Origin: Neorhizobium populisoli | GTDB lineage: Bacteria > Pseudomonadota > Alphaproteobacteria > Rhizobiales > Rhizobiaceae | DNA length: 64,000 nt | Direction of reading: 5' to 3' | Assembly: GCF_019430945.1 (NCBI RefSeq) | Contig: NZ_JAHYCB010000010.1 | Coordinates: forward strand, 1 to 64,000 | Shown here: positions 1-8,863 of the stretch, piece after piece | Layout: the number at the start of each line of letters is the position of its first letter | Numbering within the stretch: position 1 is the stretch's first letter | Notes under the pieces: generated by a model | What the model was told of the DNA's origin: nothing | Databases searched by the model: none | What the model saw: the letters and a program-made list of their open reading frames with translations, nothing else | Position numbers and translations under genes: made by a program

Positions 1-110
1 CAGAGAGAACCGTAACAGGACTGTGGGACAGGATCGGAAAGAGCATAGAACTCATCGAGCCAAAGGAAGCCCGAAACTACTTCAGTTCCTGCGGATACGA
101 TCCAGCATGA
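1..110 (+). mobile_element. IS630-type transposase, C-terminal end (cut by window edge)
   Basis: The frame beginning at base 3 is open from the left edge to a TGA at 108-110 and encodes 35 residues. It contains LWDRIGKSIELIEPKEARN followed by YFSSCGYDPA, which matches the way IS630-family DDE transposases end (a short helix, then an N-Y-F-x-x-x-G-Y stretch). Only the tail is in the window, so I cannot tell whether the element is intact. I could not delimit a terminal inverted repeat in bases 111-180. Bases 111-382 contain no convincing gene. Confidence 0.7.
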
Positions 111-382
111 AAGGGAACCGCTCTAAGAGCGGAGGAAATCCGATGAGATTGGCTTAGCAAGAAATGACGTCACGTTGATTGTCGGAGGCGACCCTATGGA
201 TATCGGGTCGCCTCGTGCACCCATAGACTTTGGGTTTCTGCTCTTTTGCGCCGGCAATGCCAAAGCTGCGGCATTGCGGGCTATTCATCGCTGGAAATTA
301 ACTTTGCAACCGGGTAAATCGTCCATCCTTGCCTTTGGCGAGAGAATACCGGGCAAGTCTTTCGACTTGAGCCCCGTTATCG

Positions 383-1468
383 TCATACATTGTCGATCGC
401 CTCTTCGTCGCAGAGTACATCGGATAACCGCTCCATCTCCTTCTGCCTCTCGGCGGCCTTCTCAGCAACGACTTGGGTTTCGGCGATCGGGGAGGTGGCG
501 CGCGTGTAATGAGCGAAAAACACGTCCATGACATGCTGAACGCCTGCCTCTTCTACTGACCGCATGTCGCCGCCGAAATACTTCCCGCCATTCTGCGGTG
601 CGGTTATGATCTCGAAAGAAGGGAAGTAATCAATGAGTGGATCGACGTCGACGAGGTGCTGTGCCGCGACCCGCAACACTGATTTGGAGTAGACGGTCGA
701 TTGAAGAACGTGCCGAGGCTCGTAGGTGGCGTTTAACGGGACCGGAGACACAGTCAGCAAGATCCGGACGTCTGGGTTTATGGAGCGGATGCGACCGATG
801 GAATAAGTCATGTCATCGATAGTCTCGGAAACCGTGAAGTTCTTAAATTCATGAATTTCCGGATCGAACGTGCCGCCGGCGACGCCCGGTGCGATGGGAT
901 AGACCGCTCCATCGCGTTTGTCTGCCCACGCCTCTGTCAGGCCCATGGTGAAAACAAAGACATCGGCTTCCGTCAGTGCTCTTCGCACAGCCGCGAGATG
1001 GTAGTCGCGATCAAGACCAACTTCTCGCTCCGATATGAACCCGTCGGGCTCAACCTGTGGGCGGAACGGATCGACAAACGCGCCATCATGGCGCTGCCAT
1101 GCGCCTGAGAGAGGGACGAACGAACCGAACGCCCGATCAATTAACTGACGCAGTTGTCGGGCCGTATAAATATTCCCGTAACGCGCGCTGAAGGTGTCGT
1201 AGTTGAAAGTGCCGCCATGCGCATCGTTCCACTTCTGTCGAACGAAGAGCGAGTGCGCCTTTTCCGTTTGGTGAAAATTGAAGCCGCGCATCTGTATGTG
1301 GCGCGCAACATGCTGCGCGAAACAGCTGCCGGCGGCGACAACCTTGTCTTCGGAGCCAATCGTGAAGCGCGTAGAGGAGACCGGATCAAGTCCGCCGATG
1401 GAGCTTGAGCCGAAGGATTTCTTCCAGAACTGATAGTCTGGGAGGTCTACGTAAGGATGGCGCTTCAT
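383..1468 (-). CDS. GSCFA domain protein
   Basis: This 361-residue protein carries the family-naming motif GSCFA at residues 47-51, preceded by a hydrophobic strand (VVAA). A second conserved block, FTMGLTEAW, lies near residue 175. GSCFA proteins are distant SGNH-like hydrolases usually found beside polysaccharide or surface-modification genes; their substrate is mostly unknown. No signal peptide is visible. The start ATG overlaps the stop of the upstream gene (1465..2424) in an ATGA arrangement, so the two are probably translationally coupled. The pair lies between an IS remnant and a tRNA gene, which suggests accessory DNA. Family assignment is firm, biochemical role is not. Confidence 0.8.
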   Translation of the reverse strand: MKRHPYVDLPDYQFWKKSFGSSSIGGLDPVSSTRFTIGSEDKVVAAGSCFAQHVARHIQMRGFNFHQTEKAHSLFVRQKWNDAHGGTFNYDTFSARYGNIYTARQLRQLIDRAFGSFVPLSGAWQRHDGAFVDPFRPQVEPDGFISEREVGLDRDYHLAAVRRALTEADVFVFTMGLTEAWADKRDGAVYPIAPGVAGGTFDPEIHEFKNFTVSETIDDMTYSIGRIRSINPDVRILLTVSPVPLNATYEPRHVLQSTVYSKSVLRVAAQHLVDVDPLIDYFPSFEIITAPQNGGKYFGGDMRSVEEAGVQHVMDVFFAHYTRATSPIAETQVVAEKAAERQKEMERLSDVLCDEEAIDNV

Positions 1469-2424
1469 TGCAGCGATCCGTGGATTTGTTCGAGTTTTTC
1501 AATGACCTTTTGGCCGTACAAGGCGTTCGCATGTGTAGGGTCGCGGAAGCGGTACTCAGAGGCGAGGAGGCCATCCGGAGATGTCGCTTCCGTCAAAAAA
1601 GGAAAGAACTCCATCTTTAGTTCATCACACATGTCAGCATATACTTGGCTTTGAAGCTTCCAGAGCTTGCGTCTAATGGGGGCCGGGGTCAGGCCAGTGG
1701 CCGCGATAGCCTCGCGAAAAGCGCTAGGAAATTGCTTTATATGGTCGTCCTCGTTGGGCGGGGGCGGCTCCATCATCAGAACCTTACCGCTCGCTAGCGG
1801 GCGCAAAGCACTTGCAGCATCCAACCGGTAGCGGACGTTATTGTTTACGGTTCTCTTCATCTGCTGAAATGGGATTATACGTCTGCTTTCGTCGATTTCT
1901 TCATCGAAGCCTGGATAAATGAAATCGAATTTTTCTGAGTGTTCCGCAATCCCAAGGGAATTGTACCAGTTACCCCACAGAGCGAGGACAGCAAGCTTTA
2001 CTTTAAGCCTTGGGCGGAAGAAATCGAGGTTGGCCTTCCCGCCAACGAAAGCCTCACTGTCAACCTTGGGATTCAAGCGCACCAAATCGACCTTCAATGG
2101 GCCCTTGTAGGATTTCAGAGCTGAGGCGATGGCATCAGTATTGCTCATCCCCGTAATGAAAATGTCTGCCTGCACGCTGGATGCCTCTATCCAATTCAAA
2201 GTGGCGGGAAGATACCGACTAAATTCATAGCGGGCAAGGCACGCCGTAGCGCTTCCAAAAAACCAACATCGCAGAACATCATGAGCAGCCGAGACATGGC
2301 GATCTTCTTCGAGAGTGAGCGCCGCAACGTGCTTTAAAAATATAGACACCCTGATCGTGGCAGAACGGCCGAATGTACATGCATGAGCGCCGTTCACGAT
2401 CTCGGCTATTCGTCCAATACGCAA
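1465..2424 (-). CDS. SGNH-like hypothetical protein coupled to GSCFA gene
   Basis: A 319-residue product that I do not recognise as a named family. Near the C-terminus, FRDPTHANALYGQKVIEKL has the D-x-x-H arrangement and following amphipathic helix that close many SGNH-hydrolase folds, and the middle part reads like alternating strands and helices. The canonical N-terminal G-D-S is not visible. The longest frame starts at a TTG at 2424 without a clear ribosome binding site, so the true start may be downstream. It overlaps the GSCFA gene by four bases and probably works in the same surface-modification step. Confidence 0.55.
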   Translation of the reverse strand: MRIGRIAEIVNGAHACTFGRSATIRVSIFLKHVAALTLEEDRHVSAAHDVLRCWFFGSATACLARYEFSRYLPATLNWIEASSVQADIFITGMSNTDAIASALKSYKGPLKVDLVRLNPKVDSEAFVGGKANLDFFRPRLKVKLAVLALWGNWYNSLGIAEHSEKFDFIYPGFDEEIDESRRIIPFQQMKRTVNNNVRYRLDAASALRPLASGKVLMMEPPPPNEDDHIKQFPSAFREAIAATGLTPAPIRRKLWKLQSQVYADMCDELKMEFFPFLTEATSPDGLLASEYRFRDPTHANALYGQKVIEKLEQIHGSLQ

Positions 2425-2758
2425 TCTGGTTTGTTAGGACGCAAGGCGACCATCGTTATCCGCGCTCACGGGTCTGAAAAAATCACCTAGAAGGTGCGTA
2501 TCACTGCGAAGTGAGTGACGAAGATGGCCTTGGCCGGGCCATGTGACCTGCCATTCGTATTTCTTTTGCCAAGGTATGTGGCTTCGGCCTCGTGTTTTCG
2601 AGACCGGCGGTATCGGTCAATGATCCGTGATCCTGCCGTCCGAAGGTGAGGGAATAAATCACGAAGATTGAATGAACGTGAACCGAACACGAATCGGATA
2701 CCGTTTCCAAAAGATTGGAAACTGGCGTCCGGAACAATCGTCTAATTCTTTGAATTGA
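2425..2758. other. Intergenic stretch next to tRNA-Lys, no gene seen
   Basis: About 330 bases between the accessory gene pair and the tRNA gene. Short open frames on the minus strand (2487-2737) lack convincing composition or start signals. I looked for a second copy of the tRNA 3' end (an attachment-site repeat) here and in bases 1-2424 and found none. I see no promoter I would stand behind. Confidence 0.5.
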
Positions 2759-2834
<76 letters not shown>

Positions 2835-3093
2835 AAGTTCCGGTCCGGTGAGGCTTGCTCGCCGGCGGTGTGAGGGGGCGTATAAAGGGGTTCTTTTGGC
2901 TTGTCTAGCGGCTCGCTGAAAATAATTCGCCGGATGAGCAAAAAAATGAAATCGAGCGGATTTTCGGTGGGCGGAAAAGGGCCCGTTGTCACAAATGCGA
3001 GGGTAAGGGTAAAAGTTTCAATGCGTTAACCTGTCACGATGTCGCAGTGTTACGATGTGTGATTGCGATTTTCAGGCTTTTATGATGTGGCGG

Positions 3094-3119
3094 GGAACCG
3101 TGACACCTGAGTCGGCATT
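3094..3119 (+). promoter_or_regulatory. Possible EcfG-like promoter, imperfect
   Basis: GGAAC at 3094-3098, then 17 bases, then CATT at 3116-3119. The rhizobial general stress sigma EcfG/RpoE2 recognises GGAAC-N16/17-CGTT, so the -10 has one mismatch. It lies about 30 bases before the start chosen for the BA14K-like gene. It could be chance. Confidence 0.25.
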
Positions 3120-3150
3120 TGGACCGCAAACCGAAAATGGGAGCGCGGCC

Positions 3151-4077
3151 ATGAAAGCCATCCTTTTACTTCTCGGCAGTCTGGTGCTGCTGGCAATTGT
3201 CTTCCTGAGTGGGGTGATCATCACCGCCAATGTGATCGCCGAGCCGGAACCGCACAAGTTTGCCAATATCGAGACACCGGATCTCTGGACGTCGAAGCCG
3301 AAAGAGGTTGATACTGCCAAGCAGGCCTATGAGCGGCTGCCGGACGCCCCGGCACCGGTGGTGGCTGCGGCGGAAGCGCCCAAGCCGGCTGCTCCTTCCG
3401 CTCCCTTGGGGCAGTCCGCTCATCCGGTGGCCGCGGTTTCTCCCTCCGCAGTGAATGGAGCAGTCGATCAGACCGTTACTGCATCCGTCCAGCCGGCGGC
3501 TCCAGGTGCTCCAATGCCGGGTTCCTTGCCGCAGCCGATCGGAGCGGCCGGACAAATGCCGCCGGCCGAAGCGCAGCCTGTCACGCCGCAGGGCGCTAAT
3601 GTCGATGCCGCCCACGCTCAGTTCTGTTATGCCCGCTACCGTTCGTATCGTGTCGAGGACAATACCTATCAGCCTTTTGACGGCAGCCCGCGTCGCCAAT
3701 GTCAGGCGCCCGGCGCGCCGCAGGTTGATACTGCTGCGCCAGCGCAGGCTGCGCGCGAGCCGATGGTCCGCGATGTTGCCTCTGCTCCAATCGCCAGCTC
3801 TCCGCGGATCCAGGGTCAAGACAGGCCGAAAAGGCTGGCGCCATTACCGCCGGAGGCCATGCCTTCGGATGATGACTGGCAGGCGATTGAAGCCGGAATC
3901 GAATCTCGCAACGACGATCCGCAGGTGATACAGAGTGCAGCACCTACCGGTTCGAACGGGGGAGGTTCGCATGAGGCATGGTGCGCCAATCGCTACCAGT
4001 CCTACCGGGCAGACGACAACAGCTATCGGCCGTTCGACGGCGGTCCGCGCCGGACCTGTCAGTCGCCCTTCGGCTGA
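3151..4077 (+). CDS. BA14K-like protein with two repeats
   Basis: I chose the ATG at 3151 (308 residues) because it follows a GGGAG ribosome binding site and opens directly into a membrane segment at residues 4-24. An upstream in-frame start at 3055 would add an unlikely leader. The rest is a long Pro/Ala-rich linker carrying two copies of a BA14K-type motif: residues 158-184 (CYARYRSY...YQPFDG...RRQC) and 277-304 (CANRYQSY...YRPFDG...RRTC). Each copy has a Cys near both ends, suggesting a disulphide. BA14K, first described as an immunoreactive Brucella protein, is a periplasmic or cell-surface family; most members have one copy. The precise role is unknown. Confidence 0.8.
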   Translation: MKAILLLLGSLVLLAIVFLSGVIITANVIAEPEPHKFANIETPDLWTSKPKEVDTAKQAYERLPDAPAPVVAAAEAPKPAAPSAPLGQSAHPVAAVSPSAVNGAVDQTVTASVQPAAPGAPMPGSLPQPIGAAGQMPPAEAQPVTPQGANVDAAHAQFCYARYRSYRVEDNTYQPFDGSPRRQCQAPGAPQVDTAAPAQAAREPMVRDVASAPIASSPRIQGQDRPKRLAPLPPEAMPSDDDWQAIEAGIESRNDDPQVIQSAAPTGSNGGGSHEAWCANRYQSYRADDNSYRPFDGGPRRTCQSPFG

Positions 4078-4085
4078 GGTTTTTC

Positions 4086-4988
4086 TCAGGCCCGTCGGCG
4101 GTTGATTTCGCGGATCAGGTCTATGAAGGCACGCATCTTGGCCGGCAAATGGCGCCGGCCGGGATAATAAAGGCAAAGGCCGGGATAGGGCGGCGTCCAG
4201 TCTTCAAGCACATGGATCAGCCTGCCAGCGGCGATATCGTCCGTGACCTGCCATTGGTTGAGATAGGCAATGCCGACGCCCCTCAAGGCCGCACGGTGCA
4301 ACAGATCGCTGTCGTCGAGGATCAGGTTTCCGGGTACGTCCAGTGTGAAGGCCTGCCCACGTTTTCCAAATTCCCAACGGTAGATCGAGCCGCTTGCCAT
4401 GCGGGCCTTGATGCAACGATGGTGCATCAGGTCAGCCGGCACCTGCGGCAGGCTGCGACCTTTGAAATAGGCTGGTGATCCGACAATAGCAGGACGGATC
4501 GTGCCGCCGATCGGGATGGCGGTCATATCCGAAGGCACGGCTTCCAGAATGCGCACGCCGGCGTCAAAGCCCTGTGCATTGATATCCACCAGCGCGCCTT
4601 CCGTTACCACTTCAAGGTTCATCTGCGGATAGCGATCGAGATATTCCAAGAGGTAGGGTTCAAGCACCATCCGCGCCGCACCGATCGCCATGTTGATGCG
4701 CAATGTGCCGCTGGGTTCGGCACGGTGCTCGTCGGCAAGGTCTATGGCGTTACGGATCGCCGCAAGCGCCGGCGTGACCTCTGCGAGGAACTGTTCACCG
4801 GCTGCCGACAAGCTGACGCTGCGGGTGGTGCGGTTGAACAGGCGAATTCCGAGCCTAGTTTCGAGTGCGGCAATCTGCTGGCTGAGAGCGGATGAGGATA
4901 TGCCCAGTTCCCGGGCAGCAGCCCGGAAGCCGCCATGGCCGGCAACCGCCACCACCGCCTCCAACTCGGCAAGCGTTCCTCGCATCAT
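4086..4988 (-). CDS. LysR-family transcriptional regulator
   Basis: A 300-residue LysR regulator. The N-terminal winged helix-turn-helix (about residues 4-62) has the usual FRAAARELGISSSALSQQI and LGIRLFNRTTRSVSL signatures. The C-terminal part is the two-lobe effector domain. The length is standard. It is transcribed away from the aldehyde dehydrogenase gene at 5086 with a 97-bp shared control region containing repeated CTTATC sites, the typical arrangement for a LysR regulator controlling its neighbour. The 3' end is 8 bp from the end of the convergent BA14K-like gene. Confidence 0.93.
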   Translation of the reverse strand: MMRGTLAELEAVVAVAGHGGFRAAARELGISSSALSQQIAALETRLGIRLFNRTTRSVSLSAAGEQFLAEVTPALAAIRNAIDLADEHRAEPSGTLRINMAIGAARMVLEPYLLEYLDRYPQMNLEVVTEGALVDINAQGFDAGVRILEAVPSDMTAIPIGGTIRPAIVGSPAYFKGRSLPQVPADLMHHRCIKARMASGSIYRWEFGKRGQAFTLDVPGNLILDDSDLLHRAALRGVGIAYLNQWQVTDDIAAGRLIHVLEDWTPPYPGLCLYYPGRRHLPAKMRAFIDLIREINRRRA

Positions 4989-5000
4989 TGTCCTTAATTC

Positions 5001-5059
5001 CTTATCAGGCTGCGCAGTATTGACCAGCTTATCAGATCAATGTCGGGATGCCAGATAAG
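5001..5059. promoter_or_regulatory. Candidate operator repeats between LysR and aldehyde dehydrogenase
   Basis: CTTATCAG occurs at 5001-5008 and again at 5028-5035, 27 bp apart. The inverted half-site GATAAG is at 5054-5059. Three half-sites in a 97-bp divergent intergenic region fit a LysR activation/repression region, but this is inference from position and symmetry alone. Confidence 0.4.
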
Positions 5060-5085
5060 CCGTATCGAACTCAAGGAGAGAAGCG

Positions 5086-6501
5086 ATGCGGAACATTTCC
5101 GAGATCTATATCGATGGCGCCTTCGTCACACCGCACGGCGAGGATGTTGCTGACCTGTTCAATCCATCCACCGAAGAAAGGATTGGAACGGTCCGGCTGG
5201 GTGATCGGGAAGATGCACGGGCTGCGATTGCTGCTGCCAAACGGGCGTTTCCGGCTTTTTCGCGTACGAGTAAGGCAGAGCGAATCGAGATGCTGGAGCG
5301 GCTTGGCGCTTCCGTTTCCGCCCGCGCCGAAGAGTTGACGGCCGCGATGACCGAGGAGTACGGGGCGCCGGGTTATTTTACCGGTTTTTCGGTGCCGCAC
5401 GCGGCATCGGCTTTTTTCAACATGGCGGAAATTCTCAAGACCTACGAATTCACGCGCAAGATCGGTCGCGCTGAGGTGACGATGCAGCCGCATGGCGTCG
5501 TTGCGGCGATCACGCCGTGGAACAGCAATTACGGTTTCATCTGCGGGAAGCTGGCGACGGCTCTGGCTGCCGGTTCGACGATCGTCATCAAGCCGAGCGA
5601 AATGAGCGCCATCCAGACGCAGATCCTGACCGAGTGCCTGCATGAGGCCGGTTTGCCCAAAGGTGTTTTCAACATCGTCAACGGGCGCGGGGATGTGGTC
5701 GGGGCCGAGTTCAGCGCTCATCCGGATATCGCCAAGGTGACCTTTACGGGCTCGACGGCTGTCGGCAAACAGATCCTGAAGGCCGGAGCCGAGACCCTGA
5801 AGCGCGTGACGTTGGAACTCGGCGGCAAGGGGCCGAATATCATTCTCGACGATGCCGATCTCGATACCGTCATCCCGACCGTGCTGATGATGGGGCTCGG
5901 CAATAGCGGCCAGGCTTGCGTCAACGGCACGCGCGTTCTCGTTCCGGAAAGCCGGCTGGCGGAAATCCTGCCGCGGCTGAAGGCAGGCATCGAGGCGGTC
6001 AAGGTCGGCGATCCATGCGATCCCGAGGTACGGATCGGGCCGATGGTCAGCCAGAGGCAGTTCGACCGCGTCCAGTCCTATATCCGGCTCGGTATGGAAG
6101 AGGGAGCAACATTGCTGACGGGCGGCGAGGGGCGTCCTGAAGGGCTGGATCGCGGCTGGTTCATCCGTCCGACGATCTTTACCGGCGTTACGAACGATAT
6201 GCGCATTGCCCGGGAGGAGATCTTCGGACCGGTGCTGGCGGTCATTCCATACAAGGATGAGGAAGACGCCATCCGCATTGCCAATGACACGAACTACGGG
6301 TTGCAGGCCTATCTGCATGGTTCCGATATCGATCGCGCGCGGCGGATTGCAGACCGGATGGAATCAGGCCGCGTGGTGATCAATGGCGCACCGCATGAGC
6401 CGCTGGCACCCTTCGGCGGCTTCAAACAATCCGGCATCGGCCGCGAATACGGTGTGTTCGGGCTGGAGGCGATGCTGGAGCCGCGGGCGGTTCTGATCTG
6501 A
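5086..6501 (+). CDS. NAD(P)-dependent aldehyde dehydrogenase
   Basis: A 471-residue aldehyde dehydrogenase, complete by length. The cofactor loop FTGSTAVGKQ, the general-base Glu244 in ELGGKGPN and the nucleophile Cys278 in GQACVNG are all present, as is the late motif EEIFGPVLAVI. The enzyme oxidises an aldehyde to its acid using NAD or NADP in the cytoplasm; the sequence does not fix the substrate. The ATG at 5086 follows AAGGAGAG. Neighbours are a divergent LysR gene and a convergent MFS transporter, so it may belong to a small inducible catabolic locus. Confidence 0.92.
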   Translation: MRNISEIYIDGAFVTPHGEDVADLFNPSTEERIGTVRLGDREDARAAIAAAKRAFPAFSRTSKAERIEMLERLGASVSARAEELTAAMTEEYGAPGYFTGFSVPHAASAFFNMAEILKTYEFTRKIGRAEVTMQPHGVVAAITPWNSNYGFICGKLATALAAGSTIVIKPSEMSAIQTQILTECLHEAGLPKGVFNIVNGRGDVVGAEFSAHPDIAKVTFTGSTAVGKQILKAGAETLKRVTLELGGKGPNIILDDADLDTVIPTVLMMGLGNSGQACVNGTRVLVPESRLAEILPRLKAGIEAVKVGDPCDPEVRIGPMVSQRQFDRVQSYIRLGMEEGATLLTGGEGRPEGLDRGWFIRPTIFTGVTNDMRIAREEIFGPVLAVIPYKDEEDAIRIANDTNYGLQAYLHGSDIDRARRIADRMESGRVVINGAPHEPLAPFGGFKQSGIGREYGVFGLEAMLEPRAVLI

Positions 6502-6513
6502 GGATCGAGAAGA

Positions 6514-6531
6514 AGGGCGGTATGCCGCCCT
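6514..6531. terminator. Hairpin between convergent genes
   Basis: AGGGCGG-TATG-CCGCCCT is a perfect 7-bp stem with a 4-base loop between the aldehyde dehydrogenase and MFS stop codons. There is no T-run on either side, so it is at best a weak bidirectional terminator. Confidence 0.4.
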
Positions 6532-6534
6532 CTG

Positions 6535-7731
6535 CTAGATTGCCTTGGGTTGGGCGGCGGCGATCCGCCGCTCGGTCTGCCGCAGGCATAGCGCCAGCAC
6601 GATGCCTAGAGCGCCCATGGCGGCGATATAGGATGGCGCGCCCGACCAGCCATTGGCCGCGACGATGGAGGCGAGCATCATCGGGCCGAAGACTTGGCCG
6701 ATGTTCGAACCTTGCATGACGAAGCCGCTGAACGTACCGACCAGATCGCGGCGCGGGGCGTAAACCGGCAGCGAGCCCATGATCGTTGCCGGCAACACGC
6801 CGCCGCAGACCGCATACAGGATCGACGCGGCGTAGCGGGACCAGAGCGGAAAACCGTGGCCGAAGACGACATAGGCGGTAACCGCCAGCATGACGCACGG
6901 GCCGGCGATCAGAACCCAGCGTGGGGCGCCCCACCGGGCGAAGACGCCGCCGAGAATATTGCCGGTGCCGTTCATCAATACAGCGAATGCAGTCATGATC
7001 GACGCGGCGGCAAGGCCGATACCCATTTCTTCGATCAGCAGCGTCGGCAGGAAGCCGAAGACGGCCATGAAGCTTGCGCTATAGGCCAGGAAAATACCGG
7101 AAAGGATCCAGGAGACCGGCCGCGCGGCCATCAATGTCACCGCCTGGAGAAGTGAAGCCGCAGCCTGGCCTGTGCCATGCGGTTTCGGGGTCTTCATCAG
7201 GACCAGCGCGACCATCGGGATGAGGCTGAGAAGTGCCGCGAACACCCAGGAGCCCTGCCAGCCGAAGCTCGGCAGAAGGAAGGGCGAGATCGACATCATG
7301 ACGGCAACGCCGACGGGCATCCACACACCCCAGAGCGCGAAGGCGAGCCCGGTATCCTTGGGATCGATCGACGAGGCGATGAGGCCGGGTGCTGCGACCG
7401 AGACCATGATCAGGCCGATGCTTTCCAGGACGCGGCTGCCGAAGATGATAGGTTCGGAATGGGTAGCGGCGCCGATCAGGCTGCCGGCGACCAGAAGAGC
7501 CAGGCCGAGGATCATCGCACGACGGTGGGTGAGGTAATCGGTGAAGCGGCCGATGACGAAACCGCAAAGGGCGCCGAGCGCGCTGGACAGTCCCATCAGC
7601 CAGCCGGCGGCGACCAGATCCATGCCGAGTTCGGATCGCAAAAGGGGGATGGCAGGTGGTACCTTGCCGACATGCAATGCGGCTGCGATGCCGCCCAGCA
7701 CGGCGATTGCGACATGTCCCCAACGTGTCAT
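6535..7731 (-). CDS. MFS transporter (CynX/NarK-like)
   Basis: With the ATG at 7731 the product is 398 residues and opens directly into a membrane segment (MTRWGHVAIAVLGGIAAAL). The longer open frame to 7887 would overlap the neighbouring LysR gene and adds a non-membrane leader. About twelve hydrophobic segments are visible. The loop after helix 2 contains GRFTDYLTHRRAMI, a form of the MFS signature G-x-x-x-D-x-x-x-R-R. It is an inner-membrane secondary transporter; substrate and direction are not readable. A LysR gene follows upstream on the same strand, 43 bp away, and could be its regulator. Confidence 0.88.
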   Translation of the reverse strand: MTRWGHVAIAVLGGIAAALHVGKVPPAIPLLRSELGMDLVAAGWLMGLSSALGALCGFVIGRFTDYLTHRRAMILGLALLVAGSLIGAATHSEPIIFGSRVLESIGLIMVSVAAPGLIASSIDPKDTGLAFALWGVWMPVGVAVMMSISPFLLPSFGWQGSWVFAALLSLIPMVALVLMKTPKPHGTGQAAASLLQAVTLMAARPVSWILSGIFLAYSASFMAVFGFLPTLLIEEMGIGLAAASIMTAFAVLMNGTGNILGGVFARWGAPRWVLIAGPCVMLAVTAYVVFGHGFPLWSRYAASILYAVCGGVLPATIMGSLPVYAPRRDLVGTFSGFVMQGSNIGQVFGPMMLASIVAANGWSGAPSYIAAMGALGIVLALCLRQTERRIAAAQPKAI

Positions 7732-7774
7732 GCGTATTCCGTTCTTACTCAAGCATATGCTTCTGGAAGCCTTA

Positions 7775-8761
7775 TCACCCGAGTACGAGTCTTGGCATAA
7801 ATTCCGCAACGGGCGGCATGATTTCTTCGCCCACAATATCGGCTTGTTCCGGCGCGAGCCTTGCCTGCACGAAATCGATGAAGGCACGCACCTTGGCGGG
7901 CGGCAGATGGCGCGAAGGATAAAGCGCGTAGAGTGGAAAGCCTTCGCCCTGCCAATCGGGCAGGATTTCCAGGAGTGCGCCTTGCTCGATCAGGTGCCGC
8001 ACACCGATCGCCTTGACCCTCGCAATGCCGACGCCTTCCAGGCAGGCGCCAAGCATGGTGCCCCATTCGGCGACGGTTAGACGACCGGAAATCCTGACGT
8101 TTGCCACCTCGGCGCCGCGGCGGAACTGCCAATCTTCGATCGTCTGGCCGGTCAGCGAATCCCGTACCAGAATGCAGGAATGCCGGGCAAGATCGGCGGG
8201 CGAGGCGGGGTGGCCGTGCCGCTTGATATAAGCGGGCGAGGCGACGGTAATCGTGTGCGTCTCCAGCAGTTTGCGGGCAACCAGCGAAGAGGCGGGCGGC
8301 ATGCCGAAACGAATGGCGATATCGAAGCCTTCGCCGACCAGATCGCCAAGCTGATCGCGGGCCACGAGTTCGAGCGAAAGGTCAGGGTGGAGCGATAGGA
8401 ATTCCGCGACATGCGGTGTGAACAGAAGCCGGGAGAAGAAGGCGTCGACATTGACCCGCAGCCTGCCGCGGACCGCCACCGAGGAGCCGGAGGTGAGGGT
8501 GACCGCATCCTCGATGCCGTTGAGTAGCGGCGCCACTTCTGAATAGAGCCGCCGCCCCTCGTCCGTCAACGAGACCACCCGCGTCGTGCGATCCAGCAAT
8601 CGGACGCCGACACTGTTTTCAAGCCGCGCCATGGCCCGGCTGACGCCTGATCGCGTCAGGCCGAGCGCCTCGCCGGCCCGGGCAAAACTGCCGGTTTCGA
8701 CGATCGCGGCCAATACGCCCACATTTGCAATCACACGCGCATCGAAGGCCAAGTCATCCAC
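7775..8761 (-). CDS. LysR-family transcriptional regulator
   Basis: A 328-residue LysR regulator. The helix-turn-helix is in the first 70 residues (GSFARAGEALGLTRSGVSRAM, then LLDRTTRVVSLTDEGRRL). The effector-binding domain ends with FPLYALYPSRHLPPAKVRAF, typical of the LysR subgroup that controls short-chain oxidoreductases and transporters. It is divergent from the NmrA-like reductase at 8864 and lies upstream of the MFS gene on the same strand, so it may control both. A dyad overlapping its start suggests autoregulation. Confidence 0.93.
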   Translation of the reverse strand: MDDLAFDARVIANVGVLAAIVETGSFARAGEALGLTRSGVSRAMARLENSVGVRLLDRTTRVVSLTDEGRRLYSEVAPLLNGIEDAVTLTSGSSVAVRGRLRVNVDAFFSRLLFTPHVAEFLSLHPDLSLELVARDQLGDLVGEGFDIAIRFGMPPASSLVARKLLETHTITVASPAYIKRHGHPASPADLARHSCILVRDSLTGQTIEDWQFRRGAEVANVRISGRLTVAEWGTMLGACLEGVGIARVKAIGVRHLIEQGALLEILPDWQGEGFPLYALYPSRHLPPAKVRAFIDFVQARLAPEQADIVGEEIMPPVAEFMPRLVLG

Positions 8762-8762
8762 C

Positions 8763-8779
8763 GTTGATTATTAGTCAAC
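8763..8779. promoter_or_regulatory. Candidate LysR operator (T-N11-A dyad)
   Basis: GTTGA-TTATTAG-TCAAC is a perfect 5-bp inverted repeat with a 7-base spacer. It contains the T-N11-A pattern of LysR sites (T8765, A8777). It lies two bases upstream of the LysR start codon and about 85 bp upstream of the divergent NmrA-like gene, a position suited to autoregulation. Confidence 0.5.
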
Positions 8780-8863
8780 AGTCATATGATTTTTCGGCGC
8801 TCACGGCAACGGTGCGCCGCGCGGTAAAAGTCCTTCGACATCGTGAAACGAAAGGACACCGTC

